From NCBI RefSeq assembly GCF_028640845.1, contig NC_080539.1, positions 175,842,736 to 175,906,735 on the forward strand: 64,000 bases of DNA, given 5' to 3'. Of this stretch, positions 30,946 through 43,630 are shown in pieces. This stretch comes from Ahaetulla prasina (lineage: Eukaryota > Chordata > Lepidosauria > Squamata > Colubridae). The notes under the pieces are model-generated. The model was not told the origin of the DNA. It was given only the letters and a program-made list of their open reading frames with translations, and made no database searches. Numbering within the stretch: position 1 is the first letter of the stretch; each line of letters opens with the position of its first letter. The position numbers and the translations under genes were made by a program.

Positions 30946-33775
30946 AATAATAGTACGAGAAGAAAATCCTTTTCCTAAACTAACCTTCTTTCTCTCTGGC
31001 TGTAGGTTTTCTATAAATCAACCCCACAGTTCAGGCTTCCGGACAGGGCAGGACATTCGCTTAAGCAGGTGAGAATGTGCAGGAGTGGTATGGGAGGATG
31101 TGGAAATATTATTGGCCAATGTGAATGGGGGAAGGATCATGACCCGGGATATGGAATACTCTTGCCAAATCAGTGTCTCCTGGAGAAAAGCTTGCAGATC
31201 TCTTTTCATTTTGAGTGGGTGCTGCTATCACTTTAGCCATGAAAAGCTCCGTTTTCAGAAAAGTAGTTCATGAAGAGCACATAGGATAAGGTTATATTTA
31301 GAAAGTGACACTGTGACACTGTGATTAAGGAACTCTCTCTAGGGAGACAACTGATCACAGCCTCTATTTTAAGTTAGATTCCTGTTTTAATGAGCCCCTT
31401 GATTTACTGCACTTTTTAAAAAATTAAGTTTAATTACTTTTTTTTTTTGTTTAATGTGGAAGCTTCCTTTGGGAAGGCTTTTTTTCTAAAATGATTTCCC
31501 CCCCCACAAAAAAAGGTACTAGGCAGCTAACCAAAGCAACGTGGCCTCCATTTATCTACAAATAGGGTATCATAAGCTGGGAGATGCTGCCTGAGTATCC
31601 TGGCTAGCTAGAGGCCATGATCTTATCTAAGTACTTTAGGACTGGGTCCATTTTTTCAGAAAACCCTATTTGGCTGGCCAACATGTTGACATTCCCAAGA
31701 AAGGAAAAAAGTACAAGGATGGGGAGGGAACTGCTTCCATAAGACTCCTCAAGGGCTTGTTCCTGCAAGCAGAGGAGGCCGTGAAACGCCCAGCCTGTTC
31801 GTGGGAGACGAGGCCCTGCATGCAGAGGTATATACTCACCCTGCCCACAGGCTTCTGAGTGCTCTTCATTCCATGGGCTCTGCCCATTTTTAATCCCTGC
31901 TCTCCACAATTCCCTTGAAATCAGCCATTGATCAAATTCCATCCTCTTCACCAGCTTTCACAACTGTCCCTCAATCCCAAGGCAGCTCCACCCCATGGGA
32001 GAAAAGCATCTGACAAGACACAGGAATCCAAGAAGCCACGCAGTCATAAATTACTTTAAAGTGGAATTTAGCAATAACTGGTTCATACATCTCCATGCAG
32101 AAATGGCACACCAGAGCTTTCCCCCATACAATATAAATCTTCTCTTCGTGTCAGGCGAGCTACCATGTGAAACCAATGTCCTATTTATATATAAAAATAA
32201 AAGGCAATAAAAAGGGTCTGCATGCAACAGCATGCCTAGATAAACCCAACTCTTAGGAGCTCCGGGTCTACGCATGTATTCCTTGAACTCTAGTAAAGTA
32301 GAATAAAACCTATTTCAAATATATTATTTGATGAAAGCAGATGTCAACAGATACTGCCTATGTAATTGATATTTGATTTATTCAAGATTTATGCATGCTG
32401 TGCCTTAGATTTATTAATGATAATCCTCTGCTCTTGTGTTTAATATAGTGGAACCAAAACATAATTTGCTGGGATCAGTCAGAAATGCATCAAAGTGATT
32501 AACTCTACATGCAAACCATTATCCAGTGACATCCCTACTGTGCATAGTGCAAAGGAGGCAATAATACAATAATTGGCTTCACTTAAGCAAGTTGGGTATT
32601 TGTAATGTTTGCTGGTAAAATTGGTCCCTTTAATCTTTGTGACTCTGTAGCTTGTCAGCCTCCACCATCAAGCCTTCTTCCCGTTTCCGCAGAGTCACTG
32701 AATCTAACACTGATACCAATACTAAAAACTGAGAGGGTGAAGCAAGGCTCAAAACATACTGGCTAGATTAATACAGTACATGCTTCACCTTGAATACAGT
32801 TCAGGAAAGTGGGTAGTTCTCTGTTCAAGCTCTCTGAACACATTCCACCTCCCTACTCCAATCAATTATCTTTGCTAAGCATGTGTGACCTGCTATACAA
32901 TCTCCTTTCTATTTACGCAGAAAGTGATCATGAGCTAACAAATCCTGCACTGGCTTACTTGGTTGAGAAGCTAGTATGAAAGGAAGAAAACATCCTATCT
33001 GTGGCAAAATCAAAGACTTTTGGTTTGCTCCTCCTTACCAGAAATCTTATCATGTAATAAAATAGCAGAGATCCATACATGGGGCAGGGAGCAGATAAAT
33101 TCCCTAATGGAATGGACAAGGTGTGACTAAAACACACAGAAAAAAATGTCTTCCTTGTGCTGTCAAGACTTTTGTCTCAGAGTAATAAATATGAGAGAGC
33201 AATTTTTGGTTCCAGATGCATCTTCCTTTGTCTACTTACTAGACCTTTTCCATGACACCTTTTCTTGCTTACCTATTTCTAGCACTAAGGTTAATCCTCT
33301 TCTTTAGCCCAGTTAATCTCTCGCTAGGGAAGACCATAACAAAACTTTCACCCAATTGGCAATCAGGACCGGCTATTGGAATTTGGGTATGATGCTGGTT
33401 TTCTAAACACTAAAAGACCATGAATACATTTTTCACTGAAATAAGCAGCTGCTTGTTCGTTTTTTTTTTCTTTTTCAAAGAAAAGTACTTATGGAAATAT
33501 TAGCATAGGAGTGGTTGCTAAGAGTAGGCAGAGGGAGGTAGCCACTTTAGAAGGCTGGTGCTGATGGCCAAAGGTCATTTATAGGTGGGAGAACCAGTAA
33601 ATATACAATCCATTTAAAGCACTAGCCCCTGTCCTCCTCTGTAGAGGAGGGGAAAAGGAAACAACCATTGTGGTCTTTGTTTCAAAATGCAAAATGTTTT
33701 GGGCTAGCCATTTAGGGGCTATTGAATTCAATCCCTTTTTGAGTGACAACTCAAAAAATCTCCCACTTAGTTTGC
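30946..33775. other. no recognised gene or repeat
   Basis: Contains a tandem GTGACACT pair (about 31304-31320) and T-runs near 31440. The frame 31604-31951 on the minus strand is open for 115 codons, but I see no family features. Confidence 0.45.
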
Positions 33776-33779
33776 TTAT

Positions 33780-33809
33780 CACACACACACACAAACACAC
33801 ACACACACA
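33780..33809 (+). repeat. (CA)n microsatellite, interrupted
   Basis: ACACACACACACAAACACACACACACAC.. with one AAA interruption. Confidence 0.85.
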
Positions 33810-33814
33810 AAGAG

Positions 33815-34465
33815 GAATGGGAGAGAGTATTTTAAGACTGGGAAGTAAGGATTAAATGACTTGCATCTATCAAGGTTTCCTATAGTTTACGGGGAGTTCT
33901 CCAAAGATGACGAACTGAGCAGCATTTTTTTTTCTCCTGCTGACAAACAGCTGGTTTTTCTCCCAAAGCTGGCTCTTTGGCAGCCTATGCCCCAAAATCA
34001 AACAGGAGCAACTAGGGGTGACCCAAAACAATTGTCAGATGACTATGGATCTAACTGAGAAGAATGATCATGATGGTTGCAATTTTTGGTAGAAGTGGCT
34101 GGAGGGTTGGGGTCTCCAACTTTTCCTTTTAGCTGCTTGTTTGTTTTAAGCATGCCTCAGTTTTAACTGCATGTTTTGACATTTCCTTTTTTTACTTTGA
34201 TTTTTATTTTTTAATGTTAATTGACTGGTTAAATGCTGATTTAATTTAACCCCTTGCTGAATTTTAAACTGATTTTTTTTTTACTACTTTATTATGTTCA
34301 TTGCAAATCACTTTCACTTTCTCCATATGGAAGTCAATGCTGATTTCCTAGGGAGTGAAAGTGATCTGATGTGATTTACAATTGTATTGGATTTTCACTA
34401 CATTTTGTTAGTTTTTAAAAGCTTTGGTCTTTTAAAAAAATATTTGATGGAAATTTTCCCCTTTT
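33815..34465. other. no recognised gene
   Basis: T-rich stretch from 34180 to 34470; nothing named. Confidence 0.4.
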
Positions 34466-34469
34466 TTTA

Positions 34470-35520
34470 GCCACTTATTTTTATTATGGGAAAGATTATC
34501 ACAATGTTGTCTAAGGTTATTTTGTTTTGGTGCTTCCCCTGTCCATTTGCATCTGGTTATAAAAGCTCAGTTACAGAAGCGTCTTGGACTATATTTAAAA
34601 TGCAAACAATTCATCAACTTAAGGATAAAGCCTTTTGGGAAGCCTTTGGAAAAAATGCTTTTCAACTTACAATTTCAAATGGAAAATTTAGATAAAATGT
34701 TTACTAAAATAACAATGGTTGTAAATCAACACAAAGATTATATTCAGATACAGGTAACAGCAGCTAAACCAGACTTACAATCAGATCAATGGTAGGTTTT
34801 AAATTTTTTTACTACCGGTTCTGTGGGTGTGGCTTGGTGGTTGTGGCTTAGTGGGCGGGGTAAGGGAAGGATACTGTAAAATCTCCATTCCCACTCCACT
34901 CCAGGGGAAGGTTACTGCAAAATCCCCATTTCCTCCCAATCAGCTGGGACTCAGGAGGCAGAGAATAGATGGGGCCGGGGCCAATCAGAATTTTTACTAC
35001 AGGTTCTCCGAACTCCTCAAAATTTCTGCTACCAGTTCGTCAGAACTGGTCAGAACCCACTGAAACCCACCTCTGAATCAGATGATTGGAATCTAATTTG
35101 TTGCTGGCAGATTTGAAGGAGAAGGATTCTGGTCTGAAAACTGCAAGCTGGTTGGAGAAGGCTGAAAGGGGCATGGATTCTAAAGAATTAAAGATGATTG
35201 AACTGATGAGTGATGAACTGGACTTTTCTAACCAGATTGATGAAGATTGGGGAATGGACTAACTGGAAAACAAATAAGAAGAGGTATGGCATTTCAACTT
35301 ATAAGTTATCTTTTTGAACAACAGATGGTGTGGGGATATCGTAACAGAAACTTATGATTTGGGGAATGGGATCCAGTTGTTAGGAAAGATCCAAGTTACA
35401 ATTTTTAATTAAAAGCCTTATTATTAAGAATCAATCAAGGATTTTTTTTCCTGGGCAGATCAAAGACAATGATTGTGGAAGCTACGGTAGATTAGAAGCT
35501 GTTGTGGATTTTCTGTGAGT
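34470..35520 (+). mobile_element. possible L1 ORF1-region remnant, interrupted by a hAT element
   Basis: Either side of the hAT insertion (34787-35075) there are short plus-strand stretches with coiled-coil-like composition: MENLDKMFTKITMVVNQHKD before it and LKTASWLEKAERGMDSKELK after it. Charged, helical segments of this kind fit the ORF1 region of squamate L1 elements, but no diagnostic motif survives. Confidence 0.35.
34787..35075 (+). mobile_element. hAT-like MITE copy 1, perfect 8-bp target duplication
   Basis: AATCAGAT flanks it at 34779-34786 and 35076-35083. Terminal repeats CAATGGTAGGTTTTAA and GAAACCCACCTCTG, subterminal ACTACCGGTTCTGTGGGTGT, 289 bp, no open frame of note. Same family at 39201, 43149, 43631, 45624 and 60443. 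Confidence 0.95.
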
Positions 35521-35613
35521 GAAGTAAAATAATAGATTGTTAACAGGGGGTTTGAAGTTTAACTCTGTTGCTGATTTTACCTATTAATTATCTATGTGTG
35601 TGTGTATGTGTTC

Positions 35614-35614
<1 letters not shown>

Positions 35615-35673
<59 letters not shown>
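35615..35673 (+). repeat. (AT)n microsatellite
   Basis: About 28 uninterrupted AT units. Confidence 0.95.
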
Positions 35674-35676
<3 letters not shown>

Positions 35677-35973
35677 GATAGATGTCAGATCTAATGGGTT
35701 AGTAAATGAGTTACGGAAGTTCATAAACTATATTTCTGTTTCATAAGGGGAGGGAAAACTATTATTCTTGAAATGCATTTATCAGTTTTCATCTAGTGTA
35801 TGTTTGTTTTTTGTTTTTATGCACATTTATTTTCTGGGTTTGTTTGTCCAGTTTTACTTTGGTTTTGTATTTTTCCCTTTTTTGGGAGTTTACTTTTTAA
35901 GGATCTGAATAAAAATAAACCATTTATTGAAGATTTCCCATATGTTACTTTTTAGTTTACACTCTACTCTACA

Positions 35974-36160
35974 GGTGAAACTCAAAAAATTAGAATATCG
36001 TGCAAAAGTTCATTTATTTCAGTAATGCAACTTAAAAGGTGAAACTAATATATAACATGCAAAGCGAGATAAAGCCTTGATTTGTCATAATTTTGATGAT
36101 TATGGCTGAGAGCTCATGAAAACCCCAAATTCACAATCTCAGAAAATTAGAATATTACAT
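35974..36160 (+). mobile_element. DNA-transposon terminal fragment
   Basis: CAGGTGAAACTCAAAAAATT and AGAATATCGTGCAAAAGTTC, later CATGAAAACCCCAAATTCAC and CTCAGAAAATTAGAATATTA. The repeated TTAGAATAT phrase at both ends and the text resemble a widespread vertebrate DNA-transposon end. Family not assigned. Confidence 0.5.
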
Positions 36161-36161
36161 G

Positions 36162-36352
36162 AAATCAATACTGTACTCTACTCTACTCTACTATATTATA
36201 CTAATACTATACTAATACTATTCTGAATCTATACCAATACTATACTATATTACACTATGCTATACTAGTATACTTTATTTTATATTTTTACTTTACTATT
36301 TTAATTTACTTTATTTTACTCTACCTTACCTTACCTACTTTACTTTATATCC
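36162..36352 (+). repeat. degenerate ACTCT/ACTATA/TTTACT satellite-like tract
   Basis: Drifting pentamer units: (ACTCT)n becomes ACTAATACTAT, then TTTTACTTTA and CTTACCTTAC. It looks like an old pentanucleotide array that has decayed in several directions. Confidence 0.75.
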
Positions 36353-36359
36353 TGTCTTG

Positions 36360-38990
36360 ATTAGTTTTGTAAATAACTCAAAAGTAGCGTTCATGAAGCT
36401 TTTTTCCTGGAAAAGCATTCCACAAAAACTATGATGATACAGACAGACAGACAGATAGATTGATTGATTTTATTTTTAATATTTTTGGGCTGGTCAATTC
36501 TGCATACCCTTTGTATTATTATCCTCATTCTGTCCCCTTCTCCCTTTAAACTGTATTTATCCTGCATATAAAATCTATTGTTAAAAATATGCATTTTGAG
36601 TACTATATGTAGTATTCAAATATGTATTATTTCAAACTAGGTGTTTCCAAGCTCACCGTAGACTAAAAATATCATTTTTAAATAATGTCTGGACTTTTGG
36701 GATGAGAGGAGAAGAGCATTATGATTTATAGTTTCCTTGGGCGCAAAGGATCAGATCAGTTTGCATTAGATTTTGCAAAGATAGGATTCCATCCCTAATG
36801 ATGGAGATGGAATAGAACATGTCAACAGAGCTTGCTTACCTATCTTGCTTTTACACAGCCCAAATACCTTTCAGCACAATATTGACCAATATTGATATTA
36901 TTTTTATCAATAGGGAAAATTTAGGGAAGGCACGGTGACCCTGGAAGTTATGCTTTGTGAATGAAAATTCCAGTTCAGATACTGGAAAAGCCGCTGAAGG
37001 GAGAGGGTGAGGAAGCCTCTTTCCACATGTCTGTCTCCTTCCTTTTTAGTTGCAGCCTGTGTGGGCTACCCTGAAACTTCTGCTGTGACAAAATAGCAGT
37101 GGAAAATATAATGGAAGCCACAGAATTCATAGTTCAAGCTGGAGACAACCCAGGACAAATGGAAATAGAAAGACATGCTTGAGGCCACGAAGAAAGAAGA
37201 CCAGAAGACTCTTCCAGCCAAGTCCAGACAACAAACGAACATGATCTAAAAACTAAACAATTTGTTGACATCAAAGCACTAGTTACTGGAGACTGACGAG
37301 AAGTCTGTTTATGTCTCTCTTGCTGGTTCCTTTGGCTATAGCAAGCCAGCTCTTAATTGACAGCTCTGTTCCCTTGGGATCATTCAGTTTTGACTACATT
37401 ATAGTTGGCCAGGCAACCAGACATGTACCTTCAAGCAGTTGTCTTGCTGCCTTTATGGCTCCCTAAAGCCCTTGGCATTGGTGCATTATGCTATTAGACC
37501 TTCATGTCATGGAAACTCCTTTTCTTTTAGGGACCATCAAAGCAGGAGATTTTTCCCTGAAGAATGTATTAAAACAACAGCAATAACTCCACCTGTCAAC
37601 GATACCATTTACAGCTCAAAGGCATCTCAGGTTTGAAAAAAACACATTGCTACCAAGCTCATCATTAACTATAATTAAGCTTAACTGAAGCAAGATTACA
37701 TAGGAATTCTGGATGTTTGTTCGAATGCAGCTGGGAGCAACCCAAAATGTCACAAGGAAAATCTGGCCCAGCTAGAAGTAAGCCCAGTTTATAGCATAAG
37801 ACTGTGTAATGCAGAGAATGCCATCATTTTTCCAAGAACTGTGCTCGATTTATTAATGCCATATGACAAATGACCACTAGCCTCTAGAGACCGGCACATG
37901 AGGAAGACATCTGTAGTAAGAATGTTACATCATTTCAACATGGAGCATGTTCACTATAAAGAAAACGGAACTATACAATTGCATGGTATTGGTCTCAGAG
38001 ACCAATAACGTATTGCAAGTTGGATCCAGACTTAATTAAGCTTTCCATAGATCCATTGAAGCCAATAAAACTTAATTACGTTAGGGCCGGCTTAAGTGTT
38101 GCTGATTCTATTAGATCTGTTTTAAGTAAATCTTCATTTTCAGCTGTCTGTTTATGTTCTCTTCTGCTTCCTGCTGCTTGGTAGAGATATGCCTGGCATC
38201 TACCACTGAGATTACTAAAACCCTAGCAAAGGCTGGACTATTCAGCAGATGGAGCTCCTGTCCAAGTTGACATTACTGTTTATGATCATTCAAAGCTTTA
38301 TATCCTAGGGGTTTGGGGCAGAGCTACCTAAGCATGCACAAATTTAAAAACAATATTACATATACATAAAAACGAACTCTATCGCTTTATGGAAGTAAAG
38401 CTTCAAAGGATTACAGTCAAAAATATGTAAAATCTGCACTAAAAAAAACAACCCCTTGCAAAATCAAGCTTCATCCAAAATGACTATTTTAGAAAGTTTG
38501 TTCCAATAAAAAGAGAAAGCACATTTCAGTTCCTTCCCTCCACCCGTGAGATGTGTCACTGGGAGGATTTCATTAATTTAGGGAACTTTGAACTAATTCG
38601 GGGATATTGGATTTGGAAGACATAACAGGAACCGAGCTGTTTCCTAAAATATGTAGGATCTTAGCCATTATGCTTCTACTTTATTATTCCCCCACCCCCA
38701 CCCTAAAAAAATCTGACATCTTCCTCAATTTGTCCTGAACTGAACTGCAGAACTTAATAGGGATCATTCAATATTTTTGAAAAACAAAGCTAATGAATGC
38801 TGTCTGAGTTGCCGCCCAGAAAGAAAGCATTCTGCTGTATTTTGCAGTTCCAGAACATATTTCAAAAAACAATATTAGAGCTGCTCAGTTTTGAAATTAA
38901 ATTAAAAAGTCATGGATAGTGGTAGCCCCTAATTCCACTTTTGCAGTTAAAATTAGAAGAAAAATGCATGGAGGAAAGTTTCAGTTCTCC
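36360..38990. other. no recognised gene or repeat
   Basis: 2.6 kb of relatively complex, element-poor sequence. It contains a perfect palindrome ATTGGTCTCAGAGACCAAT near 37988-38006. Nothing coding is supported. Confidence 0.45.
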
Positions 38991-38995
38991 AGTTC

Positions 38996-39063
38996 CAATT
39001 TGTCTGAAATGGTATAGGGCAGGACTAGAAGACCTCCAATGCTGTATGTCTTCTATTATTCTG
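38996..39063 (+). mobile_element. CR1 LINE extreme 3' end
   Basis: AATTTGTCTGAAATGGTATA, GGACTAGAAGACCTCCAAT and TCTATTATTCTGTTAATTCT match the CR1 tail at 61290-61350 in reverse complement. Confidence 0.7.
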
Positions 39064-39200
39064 TTAATTCTGCAGGAGATGCAGAATTTTTAAGCGTCCT
39101 TCTTTATCTCTATATCATTAAGGTTTGGGCTGGGAATTGCTGTATTAATAGCTAGTAAATGCCCCAATACTGACTGAAAAGTGAAACAGCTGATCTTAGG

Positions 39201-39443
39201 CAGTGGTGAAATCCAAATTTTTTTTACTACCGGTTCTGTGGGTGTGGCTTGCGGATGTGGCAGGGGAAGGATACTGCAAAATCCCCATTCCTCCGCACTC
39301 TTGGGGGAAGGATATTGCAAAATCCCCATTTCCACCCCACTGTATGGCCAGCCAAAGGTAGTATTTGCCAGTTCTCTGAACTACTCAAAATTTCCACTAC
39401 CGGTTCTCCAGAAGCTGTGAGAACCTCCTGTATTTCACCCCTG
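39201..39443 (+). mobile_element. hAT-like MITE copy 2
   Basis: CAGTGGTGAAATCC ... GTATTTCACCCCTG with the ACTACCGGTTCTGTGGGTGT core. Flanks ATCTTAGG (39193-39200) and ATGTTATG (39444-39451) agree at six of eight bases, a decayed target duplication. Confidence 0.85.
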
Positions 39444-39728
39444 ATGTTATGGCATCAGGGTCATGGTATGAACATCATAGGCACTTACCCCTCACACTCT
39501 TCCTTTTGTGGGAAAATAGTACAAAGTATGGAAAATGTGTCAGAAGTACAAAACCAAAAATGAAAAGCAGGAGATGAAAGAAAAGTTAGGTTACAGTAAT
39601 CATGCCTCTCCACATCTTTCTTTTTTTGCTATACATCCTTGCCTGTAATATATTCATATACCAGTTTGTACATCATCTTTCTATATGATAAGATAACCTT
39701 TGTTGTCATTTTTACTATAAACCCACTG

Positions 39729-39730
<2 letters not shown>

Positions 39731-39763
<33 letters not shown>
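39731..39763 (+). repeat. (CA)n microsatellite
   Basis: About 16 CA units immediately upstream of the LINE fragment at 39774. Confidence 0.95.
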
Positions 39764-39765
<2 letters not shown>

Positions 39766-39773
39766 TATTAATC

Positions 39774-40090
39774 ACGCTCTGGAATGAACTTCCCCCTGGC
39801 TTACGTCAAGTGCCTGATCTTCGGACCTTCCGTCGTGAGCTAAAAACACACTTATTCAGTCAAGCGGGACTGGCATAATAGTGTTAAATTTTAATTCGGG
39901 GTTTTATTATATTTCTAAAATTTTAAAACTAATTTTTTTAATTTATCAGCCTTTTTGTAATTTGCTATGTTTTTAAATGTTTTAATTGTATATATTTTGT
40001 GTTTTATCTTTGGCTGTACACCGCCCTGAGTCCTTCGGGAGAAGGGCGGTATAAAAATTTAATAAAATAAAATAAATAAATAAATAAATC
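39774..40090 (+). mobile_element. L2-like LINE 3' end, same family as 2054-2826
   Basis: The coding tail (LWNELPPGLRQVPDLRTFRR, then ELKTHLFSQAGLA and a stop) is followed by the untranslated region, the stem-loop CCGCCCTGAGTCC...GAAGGGCGG (40020-40050) and an (AAAT)n tail. The 5' truncation abuts the CA repeat. Confidence 0.85.
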
Positions 40091-40374
40091 ACTGTCCATT
40101 TTGAATATATAATGGAAAGAGGAAACTTGAGAGTTCACAAAGCTGATGCTATAGGGAACAAAACTGTGACTGAATCTGGATGTTCTGCTCCCGATACCAG
40201 GAAGCCTTTCTTTGAGGTTCTCTGGAACTCAATCCAGACATGGTTTTCTCCCTCTTCTCCTAAATCCATTCACTTGCCTCCTAGCATTTGTTTGTTGTTT
40301 GATCCTCACTCATTCTTTCTGTGTAACCAAACAATCCTAATGCATTTCTGTCACATTGGCCACTGACTTTGGCA

Positions 40375-40925
40375 TTCAGTCTACATACATTCATCACTCA
40401 TCCTTGAATTGATTGCTTCTTGTTTCACCACATACATTTCATTAAGTAGCTCACTTCCACTGCATTCAACTTAGGTTTTGTGTTTCTCCTGATATACCCA
40501 GCTCTTACTTTCATATAATAAAGTGGGCAAAAGTACACTCTTACACACCGCAATTTTCAAAACCTATGACAAATTTTTCATTCCTCCTAACAATCTACAT
40601 ATTATGCATTACCTTTCTACCAGCATTTGCACATCTTAAAAGTTATCCACCCACTTTAGTAAATATTCTATCAAGATATAAAAATTCATTTATTTGCTCT
40701 ATTTTTTCCAGCAATTATATGTAACTTGCACTTATGCACTCCATTTTCCCTGTGAAGCACATTCATCTTTGTTTCCAAAGCATTAATTTTCAGATACATG
40801 GTTTTCATGGTATCATCCAATCTAATATTCACTAGAAATCGATCAGGTTCTGGCTTCATCTGCATACAGAAGTGCTTATATATCCTTGTCCTTAACAAGC
40901 ATACTTCTTGCTATTATAGGCAAAC
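40375..40925 (-). mobile_element. decayed non-LTR retrotransposon protein remnant
   Basis: Minus-strand frames, interrupted, read like the post-catalytic part of a LINE reverse transcriptase: ALETKMNVLHRENGVHKCKL, FIYLDRIFTK, and SWVYQEKHK-like codons near 40470, in the usual order (V/IYLGS-like, then VLxPTLLYGSESW-like). Stops and shifts are frequent. Clade not resolved. Confidence 0.5.
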
Positions 40926-41238
40926 CTTATCCATAAATGCGTTTTAAAAAAAGTCAGTGAGACATCATATATACCTATCTTATTTTCTACCCAGGATTGA
41001 ACCCTTCAGCACTAGAATTCTAAGAGGCAAAAGGGTGGCACTAAGCAATATATTAGAAGTTGGAGCATCTGCATATTTCTCCTTCATCAGGAAAAAGAGC
41101 AGTTACCTCCCCACTGCATCAGCAGGATTCTGCTTTTTAATAATGCCAATGATGAAATATGCTGCGAATCATAACTTAACAATATCTGCTCAGTACAGGT
41201 TTCCATTAGGGGTAAAATATAGTCTTCTCCAATTGGTT

Positions 41239-41480
41239 TATTTATTTATTTTATTTTTATCCCATTTTGGTTTTTTACAAACTACTTAAGGAGGCAAACA
41301 TATTTAACACAACCTCCTCCTCCTATTTTCCCCACAAAAACAACCCTGTGAGGTGTGTTGGACTGAGAGAGAGTGACTGATCTAAAGTCATCCAGCTATC
41401 TTCCATAGCTAAGACAGAACTTGAATTCATGGTCTCCTGCTTTCTATCTTGATGCTTAACCACTAAACCAAGATGGCTCT
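41239..41480 (-). mobile_element. MIR-like tRNA-SINE with LINE-type tail
   Basis: Plus-strand text ends TTAACCACTAAACCAAGATG GCTC (the head in reverse), contains AACCCTGTGAGGTGTGTTGG and GAACTTGAATTCATGGTCTC, and begins with TTTATTTATTTTATTTTTAT (the tail). Distinct from the three other tRNA-SINE families here. Confidence 0.65.
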
Positions 41481-41536
41481 TTTATTAAAAGTTTTACAAA
41501 AAAAATATTAAAAAATAACACAAACTAACAAAAAAT

Positions 41537-41638
41537 GTAAAGGAAGGAAGGAAGGAGGGAGGGAGGGAGGGAAGGAAGGAAGGAAGGAAGGAAGGAAGGA
41601 AGGAAGGAAGGAAGGAAGGAAGGAAGGAAGGAAGGAAG

Positions 41639-41701
<63 letters not shown>

Positions 41702-41702
41702 A
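41537..41702 (+). repeat. (GGAA)n/(GGGA)n then (GAAA)n purine array
   Basis: About 100 bp of GGAA/GGGA followed by a GAAA array of about 15 units. The Leu/Ser/Phe-rich minus-strand frames across it are artefacts of the repeat. Confidence 0.95.
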
Positions 41703-41989
41703 TACAAAGGATAAAGAAGAAACTTTCCATTTCTTCTGCAGCAAATACAGGTACATTTACATTTACAAATTAACTTACTTTGTGATTACAAAGAAGGGAA
41801 AGTGCAACTTTCTGCTGTTGTGCTTACATAATCCACCATTAAAAATATTGCCTTGATCTTTGGTAAAGTTGGAAGGATTGGGGGGAAAGGGGCAGTGTTC
41901 CGAAAATGCAAGAACAATGTGTTTATTTCATGCGTTTATAGCATGGGATTTTCATTCATTGCAATATCGCTATTTCATACCTGTACAGT

Positions 41990-42490
41990 CGATCATCTTG
42001 CATTATTCAATTCATATATTATTGAATTGCCATTCTTGTTGCCTTGCCAGAAATGGGCATGCTTCCTCGGCTTAAGCTAAAGCAGTGTGGCCTTATTTGA
42101 ATAAAATTACATTCCTGCTCTGCCTAGCTTAATCGTCGGAAAGCTCCATTAGGCAGGTAGCGCCGTATGAATGAAAAAGTAATGAAACAGGACTTTTCAG
42201 CCAGACATCGTTCCCCTGCCTGCTTTTCATGACAGCAGACTTCCTCTTTGGCATTGATAAGACAACAGCAAATGCAGATAGCAACCCGAGAGCAAAATCA
42301 TTCTCTCTAATAGGTTCCACCTGTGCCGACTCCGGCTCATTTACATGGGCTGCAGAAAAATTAGAAATCATGCAGCAATTAGCCTGTTCTAGATTACGCA
42401 CTCTGTCAACTGATACCACTCCAGAGAGCAGTAGTGCTAAAATGGTTTCAGAAGATAAATCTACCAGCCTATACAAACATTTTTAATTAC
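41990..42490. other. candidate conserved non-coding block
   Basis: A high-complexity segment, free of recognised elements, with even composition in contrast to the simple repeats around it. The minus strand is open for 115 codons (42476-42129) and the plus strand for 85 (42229-42486), but neither shows splice sites or a family. Character and text (for example TTACATTCCTGCTCTGCCTA, AGCTTAATCGTCGGAAAGCT) suggest a conserved regulatory element. This is a guess that needs alignment. Confidence 0.3.
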
Positions 42491-42494
42491 CTGG

Positions 42495-43140
42495 AAAACT
42501 GGATTGCCTGTTTAGAAACCTCCACTGTGAACCTAGGCTGCCCAAACAGCCCTGGCATCAGATGTCAGAAAATCCAAATGTTTATAGAATTGACTTTTAC
42601 AATGTTTGATGACTTGTTGAAACTGAAATTACGTCTCCAGTTCTGCTGCTTTGGTACAGCTGAGTAGTTAAAAGAAATGCCTGTTCAGGGACATGGAGGT
42701 GCAATATGTTAGAAAGACACCCCTCCCCTTTCTCCCCTCTCCTGGCCTAAATATGTTTATTCCTTGTAGTCCTGGACTTGAAAACCTAATCAGGGCATTC
42801 TGATTATTTATTGTAAAATGATCCCTTCCATCCCAAAGTACCATGTTGTCCAATGGCAGACAATATCAATTAAAGTCTCTGTTCTCTTTGGGAAATAATT
42901 TCTCATCTAAACAGGGCAGCCCAACCGAAAGGAGAGCAAACCCCGAATGCCACTTTGGGACCCTCGGAGAGAAGAGGGAATCCTATCGTGCCGTAGACCA
43001 AAAATCAATCTTGAATGTGGCTCCCAGGCTTTCTACAAGCCATCAGCTGGGAGGACAAAGAGAGCATCAGATAATGAAAGAGAGCCTGAAGGAGGGGAAA
43101 AAAGGAGAAAGAAATGGAGGCAGGAGAAAGAATAAAAGGG
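42495..43140. other. no recognised gene or repeat
   Basis: Unclassified; purine-rich from 43080 to 43140. Confidence 0.45.
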
Positions 43141-43148
43141 GTATCAAC

Positions 43149-43383
43149 CAGGGGTGAAATCCAACAGGTTCTGACAGGTTCCGGAGAACCAGTAGCGGAA
43201 ATTTTGAATAGTTCAGAGAATCGGTAAATACCACCTCTGACTGGCCACGCCTCCATCTATCCTCTGCCTCCTGAGTCCCAACTGATCGGGTGGGAATGGG
43301 GATTTTGAGGTCTCTTTCCCCTGCCACGGCCACCAAGCCACGCCCACAGAGCTGGTAGTAAAAAGATTTGAATTTCACCACTG
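43149..43383 (-). mobile_element. hAT-like MITE copy 3, perfect 8-bp target duplication
   Basis: GTATCAAC flanks it at 43141-43148 and 43384-43391. Ends CAGGGGTGAAATCCAAC and TTGAATTTCACCACTG. Opposite orientation to the copy at 34787. Confidence 0.95.
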
Positions 43384-43630
43384 GTATCAACTATCCCCTT
43401 GGTTATGGTTCCACTCCCTATTTACTTTAGCCTTGCTCAGTACACAGCACTAAAGAGGAAATTTGGTTCTTAACAAGGAGAAATGGCTGCCAACTGCTGA
43501 TTCTAAACTTGACAACAGGCCTGTTTATTCAATTAATCCTTTCTACCAGATCTTTTTTCTCCCCAGTTCAAAAGTGACTTTCCCCCCAGAGCAAGTGTCC
43601 CAGTTGCATACTGTAATGTTGGATTTGATA

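Noticed and set aside
31604..31951. 115-codon minus-strand gene
   Set aside because: No domain, no homologous family recognised, overlapping frames on both strands.
36162..36352. Centromeric-type satellite
   Set aside because: Units drift and the tract is under 200 bp; an old pentanucleotide array is simpler.
41494..41756. Leu/Ser/Phe-rich frames resembling membrane proteins
   Set aside because: Reverse strand of the GGAA/GAAA array; artefacts of the repeat.
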